From NCBI RefSeq assembly GCF_004187715.1, contig NZ_QZWF01000007.1:248001-312000 (forward strand): DNA of 64,000 nt. Direction: 5' to 3'. The stretch's first letter is position 1; each line of letters begins with the position of its first letter. Positions 58,730-64,000 of this stretch are shown one piece after another. A program made the translations under genes and the position numbers. Source of the stretch: Streptomyces sp. F001 (GTDB lineage: Bacteria > Actinomycetota > Actinomycetes > Streptomycetales > Streptomycetaceae). The notes under the pieces are model-generated. The model ran no database searches. It saw only the letters and a list, made by a program, of their open reading frames with translations, and was not told the DNA's origin.

Positions 58730-59848
58730 TCAGGCGCCGTCGATGGCGGCCAGGACCGTGCGCAGGCACTCGATCACGCGGTCCTGCCGTTCCGGGGTCA
58801 GGGAGGGGTACATGGGGAGCGAGAAGATCTCCCCGGCCAGTCGTTCGGTGACCGGCAGTGCGGTCTTGGCCGCCTCCAGGTGCGCGAATCCGGCCATGGT
58901 GTGCACGGGCCACGGGTAGCTCACGTTGAGGCGGATGTCGTTCTCGCGCAGGCGCTCGATGATGGTGTCGCGGGCCGGGTGCCGGACGACGTAGACGTAG
59001 TAGACGTGGTCGTTGCCGGGTGCGGTCTGCGGCAGCACGAGGCTGGTGTCGCTCAGGGCCTCGCGATAGCGGTCGGCCACCGCGCGGCGCGCCGCGATGT
59101 AGTCGTCCAGCCGGCGCAGCTTGCGCCGCAGGATCTCCGCCTGCACCTCGTCGAGGCGGCTGTTGTGGCCCGGCAGGGCCTCGACGTAGTAGCGCTCCTC
59201 CATCCCGTAGTAGCGCAGGCGGCGCAGGTTCTTGTCGACCTCGGGGCGGCTGGTGATCGTCGCGCCGCCGTCGCCGTACGCGCCCAGCACCTTCGTCGGG
59301 TAGAAGGAGAACGCGGCGGCGGCACCCGTCGTGCCGGCCAGCCGGCCGTGCTGCCGGGCGCCGTGCGCCTGGGCGCAGTCCTCCACGATGTGCAGGCCGT
59401 GCCGGTCGGCCAGCTCGACGACGGGGTCCATCGGCACGCACTGGCCGTACAGGTGCACCGGCAGGACACAGCGGGTCCGCTCGGTGACGGCGTCGGCCAG
59501 CTGCGCGGTGTCCATCAGGTACGTCACCGGGTCGATGTCCACGAACTTCGGGGTCGCCCCGGTGCCCGTGATCGCCACCACGGTCGGCGCCGCGGTGTTG
59601 GAGACGGTGATGACCTCGTCACCGGGACCTATGCCCAGCGCCTCCAGCGCCAGCTTGACCGCGTTGGTGCCGTTGTCGACCCCGGCACAGTGCTCGACAC
59701 CGTGGTACGCGGCGAATTCCTTTTCAAATGCGGAAACGCTCGGACCGAGAACGAGCTGCCCCGAAGAGAACACGGAGTCGACCGCGTCCAGAATGTCATC
59801 ACGCTCGGCGGCGTACTCATCCTGATAGGACCACACCAAGGTCGTCAT
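58730..59848 (-). CDS. DegT/DnrJ sugar 3-aminotransferase, copy 2 (TylB/DesV-like)
   Basis: 372 residues from the ATG at 59848 (MTTLVWSYQDEY). PLP Lys in FSFYPTKVLGAYGDGG, GVDNGTNAVKLALEALG and EDCAQAHGARQHGR. Motifs follow the TylB/DesV/EvaB group that aminates C-3 keto sugars. After 2,3-dehydration a 3-keto-2,6-dideoxy intermediate is the natural substrate, giving a 3-amino-2,3,6-trideoxy sugar. The N-methyltransferase at 59923 is upstream in the same run. Confidence 0.92.
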   Translation of the reverse strand: MTTLVWSYQDEYAAERDDILDAVDSVFSSGQLVLGPSVSAFEKEFAAYHGVEHCAGVDNGTNAVKLALEALGIGPGDEVITVSNTAAPTVVAITGTGATPKFVDIDPVTYLMDTAQLADAVTERTRCVLPVHLYGQCVPMDPVVELADRHGLHIVEDCAQAHGARQHGRLAGTTGAAAAFSFYPTKVLGAYGDGGATITSRPEVDKNLRRLRYYGMEERYYVEALPGHNSRLDEVQAEILRRKLRRLDDYIAARRAVADRYREALSDTSLVLPQTAPGNDHVYYVYVVRHPARDTIIERLRENDIRLNVSYPWPVHTMAGFAHLEAAKTALPVTERLAGEIFSLPMYPSLTPERQDRVIECLRTVLAAIDGA

Positions 59849-59922
59849 CCGATTCTCCAACCTCGTCTTCGCCAACGGCCCGACCATATCCCTGGACCGA
59901 CTTCCGCCGACATGTTCAGAAT

Positions 59923-60705
59923 TCACGGACGGGCCGCGGACGTATCGGCGAGGGTGCCTACGAAAACACCCGGGCCGCCGTTGCCCAGATCGACGAGTTC
60001 GGCGTCCAGGCCGGCCTCACGGAACGCCGCGAGATATTCGTCCCGGGGGAACAGCGCCATCACGTGTTCGTCGGTGAAGTGCCAGATTCCCTCCCCCGGT
60101 CTGGCCACGACGTAGTGCACCGTCATATGGCTGCTGGCTCCCTTTCTGACCGAGTGCGAGACCCGGGCGAGCGTCATTCCCTCGAACTCGACCACATCGC
60201 CGCCGACATGGCCGCTCACAAAGTTCTCGGAGAACCACCAGGGCTCCACCAGCAGCACTCCGCCGGGCCGCAGATGGCCGCGCAGACAGCGCACGGCGGC
60301 CCGCAGTTCGGAGCCGTCACGGATATTGCCGATCGCGCTGAACAGGCTGGTCACCGCGTCGAACCGGCGGCCCAGGTCGAAGTCGCGCATGTCCGCGCGG
60401 TGGAACGGAACGCCGGGCAGCCGCTCCCGCGCGTGAGCGAGCATCGGCTCGGCCAGGTCGGCGCCCTCCACCCGGTCGAAGACCGTGGCGAGATGGTGCA
60501 GATGCGTGCCGGGCCCGCAGCCCACGTCCAGCAGGTCGCGGGCGCCCGGGTTCCGTTCCCTGATCAGCGCGGCCACCTTCGCCGACTCGGTCGCGTAGTC
60601 CTTGCCGCGGCCGAGGTAGATCGCCTCGTAGAGCGGTGCGACGTCGTAGACGGTGCGTGCCGCGGCCAGCGCACGACCCCACTCGGTCGGCGTGGCGGTG
60701 GTCAT
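59923..60705 (-). CDS. Sugar amine N-methyltransferase (DesVI/TylM1-like)
   Basis: 260 residues. APLYEAIYLGRGKDYATES (family start), SAM loop LLDVGCGPGTHLHHLA, GVPFHRADMRDFDLGRRFD, GGVLLVEPWW and the C-terminal FREAGLDAELVD. This is the DesVI/TylM1 layout, which dimethylates 3-amino sugars. Start overlaps the glycosyltransferase 2 stop by ATGA. Together with aminotransferase 2 it implies a dimethylamino or methylamino sugar. Confidence 0.9.
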   Translation of the reverse strand: MTTATPTEWGRALAAARTVYDVAPLYEAIYLGRGKDYATESAKVAALIRERNPGARDLLDVGCGPGTHLHHLATVFDRVEGADLAEPMLAHARERLPGVPFHRADMRDFDLGRRFDAVTSLFSAIGNIRDGSELRAAVRCLRGHLRPGGVLLVEPWWFSENFVSGHVGGDVVEFEGMTLARVSHSVRKGASSHMTVHYVVARPGEGIWHFTDEHVMALFPRDEYLAAFREAGLDAELVDLGNGGPGVFVGTLADTSAARP

Positions 60706-61880
60706 CCGGCCCTGCCTCCGGAGCGCTCCACCAGGTCGGTCAGCCGACCGGCGATGTCGAGCGGGGTCGGCAGGCCGCGGATCTCCTCGCGCACCTCCTG
60801 CGCCGCCGTCTTCATCTTGTCGTCCGCCAGCACCGATTCGAGCAGCTCACGCCCGACCTCCTCGGGCGGCGCGGTCGCGCCGACCCCGCGGTTGACAACG
60901 GCGTCCATGATGAGCGGCCGGCCGAGGCCACCGAACTCGGGGATGATCTGCGGCAGTCCGCTCATGATCGCGCCGAACGCCGAGCCGGGGCCGCCGTGGT
61001 GGATCACCAGCGAGCTGCACGACATCAGCGAGACCAGCGGTGCCCAGCCGAGCGACGTCACGTTGTCCGGCAGCGTGCCGAGGGACTCCAGGTCCACATT
61101 GGGTGCCGCCAGGACGAACTCGGCGTCCATGTCGGGGGCCGCGGCCACGACGTTCTGCACGACGCGGGCGGTCTCCACCGGGGGCGGGCCGCTGCCGAAC
61201 GTCACGGCGATCCGCGGTGTGTCCCGCCTGGCGCCGATCAGGTAGTCGTAGGTCTCGCGCGGCAGGACGCCGCCGCCGTTGAAGGGGATGGTGCCCATCA
61301 GCCAGGAGTCCGGCTCGATGGCGCCCATGCTGGGCGGCGTGATGTCGATGGTGGCCAGCACCTCGGGGAGCTCCACGCCGTGCGCCTCGAAGAGGTCGCT
61401 GTGCATCTCTCGCATGAGCTGCGGGGAGTCGTCGGTGCGGACCAGGCCGAACTCGTTGCGCACCGCGGGCACACCGAGCTTGGCGGCGGCGACGAGGGCG
61501 GGGGTGAGCAGCGGGGAGTAGACGATGACGTCCGGGCGCCACTCCTCGGCGGTGCGGATCATCGCCTCGACCATGTCGGGCTGGAGGCGCAGTGCTCCGG
61601 CGACGGCCATGCCGATGGTCTCGTGGTAGTCGGGGTCCAGGGCGTCGTTGTTCAGCCTGGCGATCACATCGGGGCGGTGCTGGGCGAGTTTGCCCTGCAT
61701 CTGGGTCAGGGAGAGGCCGGGGGCCACGTCCACGCAGCGCACGCCGGCCTCGCCCATCATCAGGCCGGGGCCGCACGAGGCGACGAGCACGTCGTGGCCG
61801 GCCATCTGCAGGGCCCAGCCGAGCGGCACCATGGGGTAGGTGTGACCGGCACCGGGACTGATCATCATGAGCACGCGCAA
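60702..61880 (-). CDS. Glycosyltransferase, GT1 family, copy 2
   Basis: 392 residues. GT-B fold: MRVLMMISPGAGHTYPMVPLGWAL, then VIHHGGPGSAFGAIMSG and GLPQIIPEFGGLGRPL in the sugar-nucleotide site. It resembles DesVII/EryCIII- or calicheamicin-type transferases but has no adjacent DesVIII-like helper protein. Two transferases in the locus suggest two sugars or two attachment sites. Confidence 0.92.
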   Translation of the reverse strand: MRVLMMISPGAGHTYPMVPLGWALQMAGHDVLVASCGPGLMMGEAGVRCVDVAPGLSLTQMQGKLAQHRPDVIARLNNDALDPDYHETIGMAVAGALRLQPDMVEAMIRTAEEWRPDVIVYSPLLTPALVAAAKLGVPAVRNEFGLVRTDDSPQLMREMHSDLFEAHGVELPEVLATIDITPPSMGAIEPDSWLMGTIPFNGGGVLPRETYDYLIGARRDTPRIAVTFGSGPPPVETARVVQNVVAAAPDMDAEFVLAAPNVDLESLGTLPDNVTSLGWAPLVSLMSCSSLVIHHGGPGSAFGAIMSGLPQIIPEFGGLGRPLIMDAVVNRGVGATAPPEEVGRELLESVLADDKMKTAAQEVREEIRGLPTPLDIAGRLTDLVERSGGRAG

Positions 61881-61922
61881 GGCGCATCATCTCCATTCGG
61901 GCACGCAGGGATGTTGGGGTGG

Positions 61923-62023
61923 GTCAACAGGCGTTGGGGTCGACAGGCGTTGACCTACGGGCGTTGCGTCAACGCCCGTAGGTCAACGCGCGTGCGTCAA
62001 CGCGCGTGGGTCAACAACCGTGG
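61923..62023. repeat. Degenerate 14-16-bp repeats and long hairpin upstream of glycosyltransferase 2
   Basis: Four tandem 14-base units with consensus GTCAACGCGCGTGG (61968-62023) follow two related 16-base units (61923-61954). GTTGACCTACGGGCGTTG (61949-61966) and its exact complement (61970-61987) form a stem with a three-base loop. The block is 43 bases upstream of the glycosyltransferase 2 start and 22 bases past the stop of the flavin hydroxylase gene. Confidence 0.85.
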
Positions 62024-62044
62024 GCCTACGGCGGCCCGCACGGC

Positions 62045-63271
62045 TCAGCGAAGTTCCGGAATGGGGCTCTCCGGTCGCAGTCCGATGCCGATCGTGCGGG
62101 CCGGGCCGGCCTGGAGCAGGGGAAGTCGCTTGAGGATCCGCAGCACCACCGGCGTCGCGGACTTGCCCTCGCCCCGCACCCACGGCTCCAGGAACCGCGT
62201 CTGCAGAAACCGCTGGAGCCGCTGCGTCGCCACCGTCGGCGGCGTGCGCCGCTTCTGGACGCGCGCCAGGTGCTCCTCGGTGACCGTGCCGGACGCCAGC
62301 GGCCCGGCCAGGATGTTGGCGGCGGCCACGGCGTCCTGGACCGCGAGGTTGATCCCCACGCCCATGATCGGCGACATGGTGTGGGCCGCGTCCCCGATGC
62401 ACAGCAGCCCGGGGCGCCACCAGCGCGGGAGCCGGTCGATCTGGATGTCCAGCACCTTGACGTCGTCCCAGCTGCGCACCTCGTGGACCCGGTCGGCGAG
62501 GAAGGGGGTGAGTTCGCTCAGGGTCTGCCGGAACCAGTCCAGGCCACGCTCCTTGACCTCCTCGTATCCGCCCTTGCGGACGGTGTAGGCGGTCTGCCAG
62601 TGGGTCTGCCGCTCGATCCGGACGAGCAGCTTGCCGTCGGAGAGCCGGCCCACCATCCCGCCCGGATCGCCCTCCTTCTTGGAGAGCTGGAACCAGAGGA
62701 TGTCCATGCCCGAGCCGAGGACCTGTGGCCGCAGCCCCGCGGACCGGCGCAGCGCCGAGCGGCGGCCGTCGGCGGCCACGGTGAGGTCGGCCCGCAGTTC
62801 GTGCTCACCGCTCGCGTCGCGGTAGCGCAGCCCGGTGATCCGGCCGTTCTCGGCGATGGCCTCGGTGACCTCGCAGTTGCGCCGGAGCTGGAAATTGGGG
62901 AAGCGGTTCGCCTCCTCCACCAGGAAGTTGAGGAAATCCCACTGCGGCAGGAACGTGATGTGCTTGAACTTCCCCGGCAGCCGCCGGAAATCGGCGAGCG
63001 TGAAGGTTCCTTCGTCGGTGACCACCTGCAGTTGGTGAATGTGCTGGTGGGCCAGTTTCAGGAATTTCTCCTGCAGGCCCAGTTCTCCCATGAGCCGGAG
63101 TGTCGAGGCGTGTACGGTGTCGCCGCGGAAGTCGCGTAAGAAGTCGTCGTGTTTCTCCAGGACCACGGTATCGACTCCGGCCCTGGCCAACAACATGCCG
63201 AGCATGAGTCCGGCGGGCCCCGCCCCGGCAATGGCACACGTCGTGCTGCTCGTTCCCACGTTCCCCCACAT
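62045..63271 (-). CDS. FAD-dependent hydroxylase/oxidoreductase, class A
   Basis: 408 residues from the ATG at 63271. TCAIAGAGPAGLMLGMLLA, LEKHDDFLRDFRGDTVHAST, TVAADGRRSALRR and LLCIGDAAHTMSPIMGVGIN. The pattern DTVHASTLRLMGELGL is shared by actinomycete aromatic hydroxylases such as those in angucycline and tetracycline pathways. First gene visible of the minus-strand run leading to glycosyltransferase 2. Substrate unknown; could hydroxylate an indole or aminophenol ring. Confidence 0.88.
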   Translation of the reverse strand: MWGNVGTSSTTCAIAGAGPAGLMLGMLLARAGVDTVVLEKHDDFLRDFRGDTVHASTLRLMGELGLQEKFLKLAHQHIHQLQVVTDEGTFTLADFRRLPGKFKHITFLPQWDFLNFLVEEANRFPNFQLRRNCEVTEAIAENGRITGLRYRDASGEHELRADLTVAADGRRSALRRSAGLRPQVLGSGMDILWFQLSKKEGDPGGMVGRLSDGKLLVRIERQTHWQTAYTVRKGGYEEVKERGLDWFRQTLSELTPFLADRVHEVRSWDDVKVLDIQIDRLPRWWRPGLLCIGDAAHTMSPIMGVGINLAVQDAVAAANILAGPLASGTVTEEHLARVQKRRTPPTVATQRLQRFLQTRFLEPWVRGEGKSATPVVLRILKRLPLLQAGPARTIGIGLRPESPIPELR

Positions 63272-63383
63272 TCTGTGTTCATCTCTCGCCGAACGCCGTC
63301 GTCCCAACGAAACACACGACCGGAAGACGGGTGAGAATCTACCTCCGCGGAATGGACACCGGAATGTTCAAGCTCGCACAAAA

Positions 63384-64000
63384 TCATTCGTCGGTTCCGG
63401 TCCGGGTCACCGCCTCCTGTTCCAGTTGTTCGGCGAACTGCGTCCACTTGAGCGCGCTTTGCCGGGCCAGCATCGCGACGACGTCCGTGCAGTGCGTGGG
63501 CAGGTTCATCACGATGCTCGTCCATGCCGAGGTGTCGAGGTCGTGCATCGCGAGCAGTCGCAGCACCACCCGCCCGGAATCCGTGGAGCGCAGTGCCGGA
63601 TCCCTGCGCAGCCGCTTGAGGAGTTCCGCGGTGGGCTGCGGAAGGGCCTCGCGCGCGGCCCGCGGGGCGTTCTGCCGGGACCGCTGCTCCGCGGCCACCG
63701 GCCGGCTGCCGCTGGGGATGGGATCCTCCCCGCGCAGCAGTCGCATCTTGACGTCGTGGGCCGTGCCCAGCGAGATGCCCGCGGCCCTCGCGACCTCGCG
63801 CAGGCTCGCGTCCGGCCGTTCGGTGAGCAGCCGGCCGGCCTCTTCCCGCCCCTGTGCCACACCCCGGGGACGGACCTTGCCGTCCATGCCGATCCGGGCG
63901 TTCAGGTGCGGATCCTCCGCGGTTGAACGCCGGATCCGGGCGACCGTCCGGGCGGACAGACCGGCCACCAACGCCGCATAACGGTCCGACATCTCGGGGT
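63384..64000 (-). CDS. StrR/NovG-like ParB-domain regulator, C-terminal part (5' end outside window)
   Basis: The frame is open through the right edge; the codons before the ATG at 63992 read Pro-Glu, fitting HPEWSDRR-type context, so that ATG is internal. Visible: MSDRYAALVAGLSARTVARI (first helix-turn-helix), GMDGKVRPRGVAQGREEA and ASLREVARAAGISLGTAHDVK (second HTH), then a helical C-terminal part to TGTDE. The ParB-like N-terminal nuclease fold is cut off. This family (StrR, NovG, BbR) activates antibiotic operons at GTTCG...CGAAC sites, so it is a prime candidate for cluster activator. Confidence 0.8.
   Translation of the reverse strand, partial: PEMSDRYAALVAGLSARTVARIRRSTAEDPHLNARIGMDGKVRPRGVAQGREEAGRLLTERPDASLREVARAAGISLGTAHDVKMRLLRGEDPIPSGSRPVAAEQRSRQNAPRAAREALPQPTAELLKRLRRDPALRSTDSGRVVLRLLAMHDLDTSAWTSIVMNLPTHCTDVVAMLARQSALKWTQFAEQLEQEAVTRTGTDE

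Overview
The window is very GC-rich actinomycete DNA, most likely Streptomyces. Codons have strong third-position GC, GTG and TTG starts are frequent, genes are coupled by ATGA, GTGA and TGATG overlaps, and the families are typical of Streptomyces (STM4011/STM4012 radical SAM pair, DUF2231-Rieske fusion, PadR plus HAAS pair, DrrAB exporter, StrR/ParB-type regulator). No rRNA, tRNA, CRISPR array, polyketide synthase or NRPS gene was found.

Layout. (1) 1-9800 looks like chromosomal flank: two radical SAM genes, a copper-type secreted protein carrying a frameshift, an HxlR regulator divergent from an F420-type oxidoreductase and a BBE-type flavoenzyme, a ligase-like protein lacking its catalytic lysine, several decayed genes, and a Rieske fusion. 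(2) 9849-18763 holds two FabH-like ketosynthase III genes, two tandem arylamine N-acetyltransferase homologues, an ACMSD-like amidohydrolase, a SnoaL-like protein, a WrbA-like flavodoxin, two NmrA-like oxidoreductases and a TetR regulator with a clear operator. (3) 19291-25475 holds a transposase-like gene that seems to have lost its catalytic site, then a plus-strand block (DAHP synthase, EntA-like dehydrogenase, PhzD, PhzE) that should make 3-hydroxyanthranilate from chorismate. (4) 25538-33351 (minus) resembles the cremeomycin nitrite and diazotisation set: nitrosuccinate lyase, aspartate N-oxygenase, a flavin monooxygenase and a CreM-like ATP-dependent ligase, plus SRPBCC and quinone-reductase-type genes. 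(5) 33451-41291 (minus) carries deoxysugar genes (2,3-dehydratase, 4-ketoreductase, 3,5-epimerase, RmlA) coupled to a PvcA/IsnA-type isocyanide synthase, two P450s and a ferredoxin. (6) 41630-49501 covers export, resistance and regulation: DrrAB, DUF3817, PadR, HAAS, cation/H+ antiporter, a sugar O-methyltransferase, a BBE-type oxidase and DUF2269. (7) 49585-63271 holds RmlB, two glycosyltransferases, two sugar aminotransferases, a sugar N-methyltransferase, a PyrH-like tryptophan halogenase with a flavin reductase, an HpaI-type aldolase, a Leu/Glu-dehydrogenase-like enzyme, a KMO-like hydroxylase and another flavin hydroxylase. The right edge cuts a StrR/NovG-like regulator.

Together, regions 2-7 look like one secondary-metabolite locus. 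It could join a 3-hydroxyanthranilate-derived aryl unit, nitrite-dependent diazo or N-N chemistry, an amino-acid-derived isonitrile, a halogenated tryptophan-derived unit and methylated aminodeoxysugars, with no assembly-line enzyme in view. The enzyme classes are read from motifs; the joint pathway and product are inference.
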